Positions 1-8,797 of a DNA stretch of 54,087 nucleotides are shown one piece after another. The notes beneath the pieces are model-generated. The model was not told the origin of the DNA and did no database searches. It saw only the letters and a list, made by a program, of their open reading frames with translations. The position numbers and the translations under genes are program-made. This DNA comes from CAVQBP01 sp964448105 (lineage in GTDB: Bacteria > Bacteroidota > Ignavibacteria > Ignavibacteriales > Ignavibacteriaceae), in assembly GCA_964448105.1 (NCBI GenBank), contig CAYUVK010000023.1:1-54087 (forward strand), given 5' to 3'. Positions within the stretch are counted from its first letter, which is position 1, and every line of letters starts with the position of its first letter.

Positions 1-1293
1 GGCAGTTATACAGATGATGCCGGAACAATTACTACCCCATTAATTGGCCCTGCTTTTAATTGGGAGCATTTAACATACGAGATTGAAAAAACAGGAACCG
101 GCGGTGAAAGTAGTGCTGTTGTTTTAGGATTGAACAAAGTTACAAAAAAAATTGACACTCTTTATAACAATATTCCTAATGATTTTTCACTTAACGGAAT
201 TGACAAGAATAAATATGAGTATTTAAAATTAAAATTTATTTTAAGTGATTCTTCCAATAATCCTGCAAATCACATCGGGTTAAAAAATATTAATGTGGTC
301 TATAAAACTCCTCCTGAAATTATGTTAATAAATAAAGATATGTCGTTTGCTTCGGATTCTTTGGAGTACGGGTTATCAAATAGTGTTTATCTAAAAGTCT
401 TAAATATTGGGAATACACAAGCAGATAGCGCATCAATAAAATTTTATTTTGATAACTCAAGCTCGGAATTTTATTCGACTAAAATAAATGTCCCTGCAGA
501 TAGTTTTGTAAATGTCACAAGAGATTTTTCATCTAGCAATCTAGCCGGCGGGCAGTACCATAAAATTTCGGCGTCGGCAATTCTAAATGAACCTGAATTT
601 TTCACTTATAATAATACTGCTTCAAAAAGCTTTTATGTAATTAAGGATTCAATTAATCCGGCAGTTACGGTAACATTTGACGGCAAGGAAATAGTGAATG
701 GCGATGTTGTCCCTTATAAACCGGATATATTAATTGCGCTAAGAGATAATAATCCTATACCACTGGATACAAACTTGTTCACAATTTATTTTAATCAAAA
801 ACCATTCATTTTTTCCAGCAAGGAAGTAAATATATCTACAACCCCATATCCTAATGCAGAGATGCAGATTGAATGGAAACCTGAACTCCCTGAAGGAACA
901 AATGTACTTCAAATTTATGCTCAAGATGCGTCCGGAAATTTATCCGATTCGGCAGGCTTAATATTAACTTTTAACGTTCATAAAAATCCGGATTTGCAAT
1001 ATGTTCTTAATTATCCAAACCCATTTAAAAACGATACATATTTTACTTTTCAAATATATGGTACTAACATTCCTCAAGAATTTATGATAAAAATTTATAC
1101 TGTTGCAGGCAGATTAATAAGAGATATCTCTATCCCCTCATCTGAATTAAAAATCGGTTTTAATAAAATATATTGGGATGGAAGAGATCAGGATGGCGAT
1201 AAAATTGCAAATGGAATTTATTTTTACAAAATGATATCAAAAAATAACGGGAAAGTTAACTCGGTAATTAGTAAATTAGCTAAAGTGAATTAG
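1..1293 (+). CDS. Secreted surface protein with type IX sorting domain, 5' truncated
   Basis: The frame is open from base 1, so the gene starts upstream of the window and only about 430 C-terminal residues are seen. The first internal start-like codon (TTG at 130) is not the true start. The visible part is beta-rich: a stretch resembling an extracellular adhesive (CARDB-like) domain, a second beta-sandwich ending near a DASGNLSD motif, and a final segment of about 90 residues with the NYPNPF motif, followed by the KIYTVAGRLIR and DGDKIANGIYFYK motifs. That last segment is the classic type A C-terminal signal for type IX secretion and surface anchoring. The domain order resembles the C-termini of large C25-peptidase (PorU2-like) proteins, but the catalytic part lies outside the window, so the enzymatic identity is only a guess. 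An AT-rich spacer of about 270 bp separates it from glmS. Confidence 0.8.
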   Translation, partial: GSYTDDAGTITTPLIGPAFNWEHLTYEIEKTGTGGESSAVVLGLNKVTKKIDTLYNNIPNDFSLNGIDKNKYEYLKLKFILSDSSNNPANHIGLKNINVVYKTPPEIMLINKDMSFASDSLEYGLSNSVYLKVLNIGNTQADSASIKFYFDNSSSEFYSTKINVPADSFVNVTRDFSSSNLAGGQYHKISASAILNEPEFFTYNNTASKSFYVIKDSINPAVTVTFDGKEIVNGDVVPYKPDILIALRDNNPIPLDTNLFTIYFNQKPFIFSSKEVNISTTPYPNAEMQIEWKPELPEGTNVLQIYAQDASGNLSDSAGLILTFNVHKNPDLQYVLNYPNPFKNDTYFTFQIYGTNIPQEFMIKIYTVAGRLIRDISIPSSELKIGFNKIYWDGRDQDGDKIANGIYFYKMISKNNGKVNSVISKLAKVN

Positions 1294-1562
1294 CGTTTGT
1301 GTAATGCAATTCCAAGATACCAGATAATAAATTCTGGATAATAAATCCTAATTTCCATATTGTTTTTATAAGGCATCAGGTATCCAGGAGATTTTTCGAG
1401 ATCATATGTGATTAGAATATTTTTATAAAACAAATCCATGACTGGATAATTTTGAGACTTATCTATTTTCAAATCTTATTGTTATTTTTGTTTTATTGAT
1501 GTTCTTTAACAGGCATTATTTTTGTTCTTTAGTTCTATTTATATAAAAAGCAAAGGTAAAAT

Positions 1563-3395
1563 ATGTGCGGAATAGTAGGTTATATAGGTAATAAAAATTG
1601 TATTCCGATCCTTATTAACGGATTAAAAAGATTGGAATACAGGGGATATGATTCTGCCGGTATTGCAATAATTGCTGATTCAGGTTCTTATATAATTAAG
1701 AATAAAGGCAAAGTATCGCTGCTTGAAGATAAGATTGAATACTTAAATGGAGGGAGCACTTTAGGAATTGGTCATACTAGGTGGGCTACTCATGGGGTTC
1801 CTAATGAAATAAACGCACATCCTCATTTTAACTCCGAAAAAAATCTTTTTGTAATACATAACGGTATAATTGAAAACTACCAGGTCTTAAGAAACAACTT
1901 AAAAAAGCTCGGATATAAATTTATTACTGAAACCGACTCGGAAGTCCTTCCTCATCTAATAGATAGCTTTCTGAAGAAAGGATTTTCATTATTTAAATCG
2001 GTTAGAATGGCTTTATCGGAAGTTGAAGGAACATATGGTATTGCAGTAATCTATCAAAATGAACCGGATAAAATAATTGCAGCAAGAAAAGGTTCACCGC
2101 TTGTTCTTGGAATAGGTGAAAACGAAAACCTTGTCGCATCTGATGTGTCTGCAATTCTCGCACATACCAAACAGGTAGTTTATCTTGAAGATGGTGAATT
2201 GGTTGAAGTATATAAAGACAGGTTTTATGCAAAGACAATTACTAACCATAGAATAGAAAAAGAAATTCATGAAATTGAAATGAGCCTTGATGAAATTGAT
2301 AAAAGTGGTTATGATCATTTTATGCTTAAGGAAATTATGGAACAGCCTGAATCAATTTCAAACTCTATGCGTGGAAGAATTTTACTGGATTCAGGAACAT
2401 CAAAGCTTGGTGGTTTATTAAATGTTGAAGAGCAACTGGTTAATTCCAAAAGAATTATTATTTCTGCATGCGGTACTTCATGGCATGCAGGCTTGGTAGG
2501 TGAGTACATGTTTGAGCAATTTGCCCGGATTCCTACTGAAGTAGAATATGCGTCCGAGTTCAGGTATAGAAATCCTATAGTTTCAAAAGATGATACGATA
2601 TTATTTATCTCTCAAAGCGGAGAAACTGCCGATACGCTTGCAGCATTGAGAGAAGCAAAGATCCGCGGGGCACTAGTGTTAGGTATTTGTAATGTAGTTG
2701 GAAGTTCAATTGCCAGAGAAAGTATAGCCGGTGTTTATACACATGCGGGCCCCGAAATTGGTGTTGCTTCAACAAAAGCTTTTACATCGCAGCTGGTTGT
2801 TCTCGCTTTAATTACCCTGCTTATCGCCCGCAGAAAAAACATGAGCCAGATAGATGGTAGGACAATTGGGGAAGAGATGTTAAAAATTCCGGATAAAATA
2901 TCTCAAATATTAAAATTAAATGACAAGATTAAAGAAATAGCCGAACAATTTAAGGATGTAAAAAATTTCCTTTATCTCGGCAGAGGATATAACTTCCCGG
3001 TTGCACTTGAAGGTGCTTTAAAGTTAAAAGAAATATCTTACATTCATGCAGAAGGTTACCCGGCTGCAGAAATGAAGCACGGTCCAATTGCTTTAATTGA
3101 TGATAACATGCCTGCTGTATTTATTGCACCAAAAGATTCTACTTATGATAAAATTATAAGCAACATAGAAGAAGTAAAAGCCCGCAGGGGGAAAATAATT
3201 GCCATTGCAAGTGAAAATGATAACAAAATAGACGAGCTTGTCGATTATTCTATCAAAATACCGGATACGATAAGAATGTTGATGCCGCTTTTAACGGTTA
3301 TTCCGCTTCAGCTTTTAGCCTATCATATTGCGGTTAAAAAAGGATTGAATGTAGACCAGCCGAGAAATTTAGCAAAAAGCGTTACAGTAGAGTAG
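1563..3395 (+). CDS. glmS: Glutamine--fructose-6-phosphate aminotransferase
   Basis: It makes glucosamine-6-phosphate from fructose-6-phosphate and glutamine in the cytoplasm, the first step towards UDP-GlcNAc for peptidoglycan and LPS. The 610 residues match the family length. The protein opens with MCGIVGYIG, so Cys2 becomes the N-terminal nucleophile after Met removal, and GHTRWATHG (residues 70-78) is the class II glutamine amidotransferase signature. Two SIS sugar-isomerase domains follow, the first with SACGTSWHAG and SQSGETADT, the second with LEGALKLKEISYIHAEG. The end DQPRNLAKSVTVE is the conserved C-terminal tail that closes the active site. The start is fixed by the catalytic cysteine. 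No glmS ribozyme or riboswitch is recognisable upstream. A hairpin lies in the spacer after the stop. Confidence 0.97.
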   Translation: MCGIVGYIGNKNCIPILINGLKRLEYRGYDSAGIAIIADSGSYIIKNKGKVSLLEDKIEYLNGGSTLGIGHTRWATHGVPNEINAHPHFNSEKNLFVIHNGIIENYQVLRNNLKKLGYKFITETDSEVLPHLIDSFLKKGFSLFKSVRMALSEVEGTYGIAVIYQNEPDKIIAARKGSPLVLGIGENENLVASDVSAILAHTKQVVYLEDGELVEVYKDRFYAKTITNHRIEKEIHEIEMSLDEIDKSGYDHFMLKEIMEQPESISNSMRGRILLDSGTSKLGGLLNVEEQLVNSKRIIISACGTSWHAGLVGEYMFEQFARIPTEVEYASEFRYRNPIVSKDDTILFISQSGETADTLAALREAKIRGALVLGICNVVGSSIARESIAGVYTHAGPEIGVASTKAFTSQLVVLALITLLIARRKNMSQIDGRTIGEEMLKIPDKISQILKLNDKIKEIAEQFKDVKNFLYLGRGYNFPVALEGALKLKEISYIHAEGYPAAEMKHGPIALIDDNMPAVFIAPKDSTYDKIISNIEEVKARRGKIIAIASENDNKIDELVDYSIKIPDTIRMLMPLLTVIPLQLLAYHIAVKKGLNVDQPRNLAKSVTVE

Positions 3396-3445
3396 GAGCT
3401 AATATCTTTCAAGAGTTTTATTAAAAATAATTAAAACATCTTTTT

Positions 3446-3473
3446 GGAATGCACCCCAAAAGGACGGCATTCC
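3446..3473 (+). terminator. Possible weak terminator hairpin after glmS
   Basis: A 7-bp perfect stem (GGAATGC / GCATTCC) with a 14-nt loop lies 50 nt after the glmS stop. A short ATTTTCC tail follows rather than a strong U-run, so termination may be partial. It sits 39 nt before the next gene. Confidence 0.45.
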
Positions 3474-3512
3474 ATTTTCCTTAATCAAAAAATATAAAGG
3501 AGAGTTATTTCT

Positions 3513-4832
3513 ATGCAGAAAAAAAATGTACTAATTATGGGTGCGGCCGGAAGGGACTTTCACAATTTTAATGTCTTCTTCCGTAATAATCCGGATTATA
3601 ATGTATCTGCATTTACTGCCACTCAAATTCCAAACATAGATGACAGGGTTTATCCTGCCGAATTAGCCGGGAAATTATATCCATCCGGCATTAAAATTTA
3701 TGATGAAACCGAATTGAAAAAATTAATAAAAGAATTAAATATCCATGAAGTAGTTTTTTCTTATTCCGATGTTCCATTTAATTATGTAATGACAAAAGCT
3801 TCAATTGTAAATGCAGAAGGTATTTCTTTTAGATTATTGGGTGCCAGAGAAACTATGATTGAAAGCAGCAAACCTGTTGTTGCAGTAATCGCTGTAAGAA
3901 CTGGAGCCGGGAAATCTCAAACATCAAGAAGAGTAGTTAACATATTAAGAAATGCAGACAAAAAAGTTGTCTCTATAAGACACCCGATGCCTTACGGCGA
4001 CCTGGTAAAACAAAAAGTTCAGCGCTATGCTTCGCTTGAAGATTTGAAAAAATACAATTGCACTATTGAGGAAATTGAAGAATACGAACCTCATATAGCA
4101 ATGGGAAGTATTATATATTCCGGTGTTGATTATGAGGCAATTTTAAGAGAAGCTGAAAAAGAAGCCGATGTAATAATCTGGGACGGGGGGAATAATGATA
4201 TCCCGTTTATCAAACCTGATGTTACCTTTACTGTTGTTGATCCGCATAGACCCGGGCATGAACTTTATTATTACCCCGGTAATACCTCTTTAAGACTTGC
4301 AACAGCCGCCGTTATTAATAAAATTGATTCCGCTGATCCTAAAAATGTAAGGATGGTTAGAAATAATATCAGGGAAGTAAATCCAGGTGCGCAAATTATT
4401 GAAGCTGCTTCTCCAATCTTTGTTGACGATCCTTCGTTAATAAAAGGGAAGAGAGTTTTGGCTGTAGAAGACGGCCCGACTTTAACTCACGGAGAAATGG
4501 AATATGGAGCTGCAGTTATTGCGGCATGGAACCATGGTGCAAAAGAATTAATTGATCCACGGCCTTACACAGTTAACTCAATATCAGATACATATAAAAA
4601 ATATCCCAAAATCGGGACGCTGCTTCCGGCAATGGGATATGGTGAAGAACAGATGAAAGATCTTGAGATTACTATAAATAAAACCGATTGTGATTCCGTA
4701 GTAATTGGTACTCCTATTGATCTTGGTAGGATATTAAAAATAAATAAGCCATTTACTCGTGTAAGATATGAATTACAGGAAATTGGTGCAGTAACAATCG
4801 GGTCGGTATTAAAAGAAAAGAGAATAATATAG
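3513..4832 (+). CDS. Cyclic 2,3-diphosphoglycerate synthetase-like P-loop protein
   Basis: The 439 residues resemble the family named after archaeal cyclic 2,3-diphosphoglycerate synthetase, which forms the intramolecular phosphoanhydride of 2,3-bisphosphoglycerate using ATP. The N-terminal third has a Rossmann-like start (LIMGAAGRDFHNFN). A P-loop follows at about residues 125-135 (RTGAGKSQTSR), then VIRHPMPYGD-like and DGGNNDIPF motifs. The C-terminal part carries EDGPTLTHGEM and a segment VVIGTPIDLGRIL. An AGGAGAG-type ribosome binding site precedes the ATG. Bacterial members are widespread but their substrate is mostly untested, so phosphoglycerate cyclisation here is inferred by family only. 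A GTPase or another phosphotransfer role remains possible. The gene is followed by a convergent receptor gene, with a hairpin between them. Confidence 0.75.
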   Translation: MQKKNVLIMGAAGRDFHNFNVFFRNNPDYNVSAFTATQIPNIDDRVYPAELAGKLYPSGIKIYDETELKKLIKELNIHEVVFSYSDVPFNYVMTKASIVNAEGISFRLLGARETMIESSKPVVAVIAVRTGAGKSQTSRRVVNILRNADKKVVSIRHPMPYGDLVKQKVQRYASLEDLKKYNCTIEEIEEYEPHIAMGSIIYSGVDYEAILREAEKEADVIIWDGGNNDIPFIKPDVTFTVVDPHRPGHELYYYPGNTSLRLATAAVINKIDSADPKNVRMVRNNIREVNPGAQIIEAASPIFVDDPSLIKGKRVLAVEDGPTLTHGEMEYGAAVIAAWNHGAKELIDPRPYTVNSISDTYKKYPKIGTLLPAMGYGEEQMKDLEITINKTDCDSVVIGTPIDLGRILKINKPFTRVRYELQEIGAVTIGSVLKEKRII

Positions 4833-4842
4833 TGTTTAACAA

Positions 4843-4900
4843 TTCTTGATGCGCGATACTCGTAACTGGATACTTGATATCGAGTATCGAGTATCAAGAA
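4843..4900. terminator. Inverted repeat between convergent genes
   Basis: Two 20-nt arms (4843-4862 and 4881-4900) are complementary at 18 of 20 positions, with an 18-nt loop. They fill most of the 78-bp gap between the convergent genes ending at 4832 and 4911. The position suits a bidirectional terminator, although no long U-run follows. The arms are built from reiterated GATACTCG/GAGTATC words, so this may also be a copy of a short dispersed palindromic repeat. Confidence 0.55.
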
Positions 4901-4910
4901 TCCCGTAACT

Positions 4911-7253
4911 TTATAACGTATAATCCACCCCAACATTGAAGAATCTTCCTGAAAATAATTGAGGGACTCCTATTGTATATTTTGTGTAAGGCAGTACTCG
5001 ATACCAGTTATAATCTGCAATATTATGTTTATCAAATACGTTAAGCACTTCTGCAATCAGCGTTAATCTTGAATTATTCTTAAAATTAAAATCGAATGTC
5101 ATTCCCATATCAATCCTGAAATAAAAGGGCAATTCTCCCACTTTACTTAAATCATAGATGAGATAAGTTCTTCCGGTATTCGGATCTTCTTTAATAAGCT
5201 GGGGATGATATAGAAGTCCGCTTCCTGCAATCATTCTAACATGTACCTGGAAGTTTGGATGTTTCTTTGTCCTATCCTGTAGAAAAATTTTAATAGTATG
5301 TGTTTGATCATTTAGGCTCCTTTGCCAGTCACTGGTTCCATTCTTTAATTTTTCTTTAGAATTTAAATAGCTATAACCTATCCAGCTTTTTAATCCCTGG
5401 ATAATTTCACCCTGGTATTGAAAATCAAAACCGTATGAATAGCCTTTCATAATATTTGAACCAAGATAATGTATTTGTAATTTTTCAATATTGTAAGGAA
5501 TAAGGTCATACATTTTTTTATAGAAGAATTCTAATTGATATTTTGCTTTTGGTTTAGATCTATATTCCCAGCCTGCTATAAAATGTGCCGCCTTCTGGGA
5601 TATTAACTTTTCACCTTGAGGAAGGGGATTGTCCCGCAATTCGTAAACATAAGGAGGCTGATAATAATAGCCGTAATTAAAATTAAATGTGTGCTTTGCA
5701 GATGGAGTAAAAAATAATATTACTCTTGGACTTACCAGCGTTTCATTAGTGTAATAATATTTTAATATCCTAACACCTGCATTTAAAACTAATTCAGGAT
5801 TAAAGGTAATTTGATCCGTTACAAACCCGGCAATCGAACGAAAAATATAGGATTGATTCAGATATGTAGAAAGAGGAGATTCTAATGTTGAATCAGGACC
5901 GGTCTCATAATTCTGTTCATCCACGTTATTATTCATATCCGAGTACCTCAAATCTATTCCCGATTCAATAGAATGAATTCCTGTTTGATAGTTTAAGGCA
6001 GGTTTAATTTCCAAAGTGTTTAAATTCAGCTCATCATTTGAATTTTCAAAGTGAGATTTTATGTATTGCTGATCTACATCCGGTTGATAAGCATCGGGAG
6101 AATAAAAATAATTCCCGGTTAGATTTGTATTATCCTTTTCAACATCATTATAATAATCTGCATCTAGCGTAAAGTTTAATTTATCACTTAGAATGTTGTT
6201 ATATTTTAATCCGTAAAACCCGCTGTTAAAAGAATAAAGTCTATCCCCTTTAAAATCTATTAAAACCTGTATGGCAGAGAAAGCATTTCCGAAATTCCCT
6301 TGCCAGCTATCCGGTATAATTTTATATTTATTTCTAGCGTAAATTGTTAAAAGATCAATATATGATTTATCTGATATTTTATATCTTGAATAAACCTGGA
6401 AATCAAAAAATTCAGGCGTGTAATTTCCTTTTCTTTGAAGTGTATTCCCTAATAAAGAAGGGTATGAGTACCTGATTCCGGTAATCCAAGATAAAGGTCC
6501 TGATTTTTTTGATATTGAAGTCGAAAAGTTTAAAAAATCTATTTTAGAAGACAGAGATAGCTTCTCGTTTTCAGGCACTAAATAATTTACATTTAAAGCC
6601 GATGAAATCTTATCTCCTAAATTAGCCGGGAAACCACCCGGAAAGAATTGAATATCTTTTACAAAATCCTCATTTATTATAGATTGGTTTTCTTCGAGCC
6701 CTTCTTGAATTAACAGCGGTCTATGAATTTCAAACCCGTTCAGGTATATTAGATTTTGATCATAATTCCCGCCTCTAACATTGTAACCGCTCGAAAGTTC
6801 ATCATTTGATACCACTCCCGGAAGAATCTTTATGCTTCGTAAAACATCCGATAAAATTGTCGGCATTCTTTCGATATTTTTTCCTTCAATAGTCTGCACT
6901 ACTCCGGAGCTTGGATATTTTTCTCCGGTAACATTAACCTGTTTTTGTTCTATAGCAGAAGGGGATAGTTCAATATTTAAATCATATTTGTTTTTTTTAA
7001 GAGACAAAGAGACAGTTTTACTCTCATAGCCGACATAACTGAAAATAATATTGAAGTGTCCGGGTTTAATTGTCAGCATAAATCTGCCAGAGGAATCTGT
7101 AACAGTGCCAATGCTGCCGGATTCAATAATAATATTTGTATTTATTAAAGGTTCTTTTGTTGTGCTGTCTTTAACAGCTCCCGATATAATGATCTTTGTT
7201 TGCGATAACGTTAGAGAAGTGAGAAGAAAAAAAATAATTACTGCAAATTTCAT
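4911..7253 (-). CDS. TonB-dependent outer-membrane receptor with CarboxypepD-regulatory-like domain
   Basis: This is an outer-membrane transporter of 780 residues. A signal peptide (about residues 1-17, ending TLSQ) is followed by a carboxypeptidase-regulatory-like domain (about 20-105, with GAVKDSTTKEPL and SYVGYESKTV) of the kind common at the N-terminus of Bacteroidota receptors. A plug domain (about 115-225) contains IKILPGVVSNDE and GYNVRGGNYDQN. The remainder is a long beta-barrel rich in aromatic-alternating strands and ending in VGVDYTL. No SusD-like partner or TonB system lies nearby, so the substrate cannot be named. The gene is alone on its strand. The first 370 bp upstream are non-coding up to a tRNA. 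Confidence 0.88.
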   Translation of the reverse strand: MKFAVIIFFLLTSLTLSQTKIIISGAVKDSTTKEPLINTNIIIESGSIGTVTDSSGRFMLTIKPGHFNIIFSYVGYESKTVSLSLKKNKYDLNIELSPSAIEQKQVNVTGEKYPSSGVVQTIEGKNIERMPTILSDVLRSIKILPGVVSNDELSSGYNVRGGNYDQNLIYLNGFEIHRPLLIQEGLEENQSIINEDFVKDIQFFPGGFPANLGDKISSALNVNYLVPENEKLSLSSKIDFLNFSTSISKKSGPLSWITGIRYSYPSLLGNTLQRKGNYTPEFFDFQVYSRYKISDKSYIDLLTIYARNKYKIIPDSWQGNFGNAFSAIQVLIDFKGDRLYSFNSGFYGLKYNNILSDKLNFTLDADYYNDVEKDNTNLTGNYFYSPDAYQPDVDQQYIKSHFENSNDELNLNTLEIKPALNYQTGIHSIESGIDLRYSDMNNNVDEQNYETGPDSTLESPLSTYLNQSYIFRSIAGFVTDQITFNPELVLNAGVRILKYYYTNETLVSPRVILFFTPSAKHTFNFNYGYYYQPPYVYELRDNPLPQGEKLISQKAAHFIAGWEYRSKPKAKYQLEFFYKKMYDLIPYNIEKLQIHYLGSNIMKGYSYGFDFQYQGEIIQGLKSWIGYSYLNSKEKLKNGTSDWQRSLNDQTHTIKIFLQDRTKKHPNFQVHVRMIAGSGLLYHPQLIKEDPNTGRTYLIYDLSKVGELPFYFRIDMGMTFDFNFKNNSRLTLIAEVLNVFDKHNIADYNWYRVLPYTKYTIGVPQLFSGRFFNVGVDYTL

Positions 7254-7625
7254 GAATAATTGCCGCGTTGTTCCTGTTAAATTGCAGTAACTAAAAAGCT
7301 ATAAAAAACTCCAAGATAATTTGATAAGAAATAAATGCTTTTTGTAATTTTATATCAAGTCTATAATTTATAATTATAAAAGTAAAAGAAGAATTTGCCG
7401 CTTATATGTTTCCGGAGTATTATTGAGCATTTATTACTAAATCAAAAGCAAAATGCCTGTACCGAACCTTCACAGGTATCAAAATTCGAAAATAAAAAGC
7501 ATAAATTGCAGATTTTAATATTATAATTGTTTATGAAAATTTCATCCGTTTTTTAGTCTAATTTATTTTTGAGATTAGCATAAAAATATTTATTTTTGGT
7601 TTCTAAAATTTTGTACGATTGATAC
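7254..7625. other. Intergenic, AT-rich
   Basis: There are 372 bases between the start of the receptor gene and tRNA-Phe. They must contain both the receptor promoter (minus strand) and the tRNA promoter (plus strand), but I could not assign either with confidence. No gene or repeat is evident. Confidence 0.5.
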
Positions 7626-7698
7626 GGGCAGATAGCTCAGTCGGTAGAGCAAAGGACTGAAAATCCTTGTGTCGGCGGTTCAATTCCGTCTCTGCCCA
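7626..7698 (+). tRNA. tRNA-Phe (anticodon GAA)
   Basis: A complete 73-nt cloverleaf can be drawn by eye: acceptor stem GGGCAGA/TCTGCCC, D-stem GCTC/GAGC, anticodon stem AAGGA/TCCTT with loop CTGAAAA (anticodon GAA), T-arm GGCGG-TTCAATT-CCGTC and discriminator A. The 3' CCA is not encoded (the sequence continues CAATC), so it is added after transcription. It stands alone beside a gene-poor, accessory-looking stretch. I looked for a second copy of its 3' end that would mark an integrated element and found none. Confidence 0.97.
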
Positions 7699-8294
7699 CA
7701 ATCACCCTTATAATATAAGCACTTACAGAAAATGTTTACGGTATTTTTACGGTAATTGCATTTGAAATAGTGAAAAATGTTAACTATCCGCTAAATATTT
7801 TAACAGCTTATTCATCCTTATAAATCTTAATCCTTTAAATTACAATCTTACGTTACCTACAATATTTCTTTTACATCTATTTCATACGGCCGAATTGGAT
7901 AAATATAAATTTTTGTTTGCAAATCTGTTATTTTTGATTTACTTTGAAAATTAACGTAATAAGGGATATTAGATAAAGGGGCAATTTATTCTAATTCTCT
8001 ACCATCCATACCGAATATTCCATATATGTATCAAATTATTATATATTATTTGAGTGATGTAGCGAAGCCGTGTTCAATAATAAAAAAATTAAGATTTAAA
8101 GATATCCATAATTAGACAATTGAATATTGCTACATATAGACATAAAGATGAAAAATTTTTATGTGTAGAAATAAAGGAACTATACATGAATAACTTATTA
8201 GTACCTAATTTATTATTAAACCGGAAGGCTGCGGCTTAATTGCATGGTCGCTATGTCGTTTTAATATACTATTTTTTCAATTGGGGATATTACA
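7699..8294. other. Gene-poor stretch downstream of tRNA-Phe
   Basis: About 600 AT-rich bases without a credible gene. A direct repeat of TTTACGGTA occurs near 7736-7756. Only very short ORFs are present. It may hold remnants of an element that once used the tRNA as a target, but nothing recognisable as an integrase or transposase remains. Confidence 0.4.
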
Positions 8295-8459
8295 ATGAAA
8301 AAACTATTCGTAAATAGGCTATTCACAGTTTCCCTAATAATCTTTATATCCAATATTTATGCACAAAACTTTATTACTAGAAATTCTTTGGAAATATCTA
8401 AACCAAATGTCATTTATATTTCACCAGCATTTAATGAAATAGCGACCAAAATCATTTAG
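8295..8459 (+). CDS. Short signal-peptide-bearing ORF, possibly a truncated gene
   Basis: An ATG opens 54 codons. The first 23 or so encode a textbook signal peptide (two lysines, a hydrophobic core, then NIYAQ as a cleavage site). Only about 30 residues of mature sequence follow before a TAG. The neighbouring downstream sequence carries an AAGGAGGT word (8489-8496) without a usable start codon after it. This is either a very small secreted peptide or the preserved 5' end of a decayed exported protein. I favour decay, because the surrounding 1 kb contains no other intact gene. Confidence 0.35.
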   Translation: MKKLFVNRLFTVSLIIFISNIYAQNFITRNSLEISKPNVIYISPAFNEIATKII

Positions 8460-8797
8460 AAATTTGAAATAGGAATTGTTTAGCTAATAAGGAGGTCTTA
8501 TTTCAATTGGCATCAGCCCGAAAGGGAGTAGAAAATTAATGTAATATTATATTAAATAATTGAAGTTTATAAACGATTATATAACTATAAATGAGTTCTA
8601 TTTATTAGAAATCTTTATTGAAATTATCTATTATTGTTAAGTACATAATTTTTTTGGTATTCAAGTGAAAGGAATTGTAAAAAACAGATGATTATTCTTA
8701 AAAAGTATGTATGATCTTTGTACTTTAGCAATTGTAATTGTGGAATAACAAGAAGGATATTAATAATTTAATTTAAAGAAATATTTTCAATTCACTA
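8460..8797. other. Intergenic, no gene seen
   Basis: There are 338 AT-rich bases before the EVE-like gene. They contain an orphan AAGGAGGT at 8489-8496 and otherwise nothing recognisable. The bases directly before the ATG at 8798 lack a Shine-Dalgarno motif. Confidence 0.4.

Noticed and set aside
1294..1562. A glmS ribozyme or other riboswitch before glmS, and a 60-codon minus-strand ORF
   Set aside because: No conserved ribozyme core can be seen. The minus-strand ORF has no recognisable domain, no signal and no ribosome binding site.
7626..8797. A duplicated tRNA-Phe 3' end as an attachment site
   Set aside because: No second copy of the 3' end of the tRNA was found by eye in the following several kilobases.
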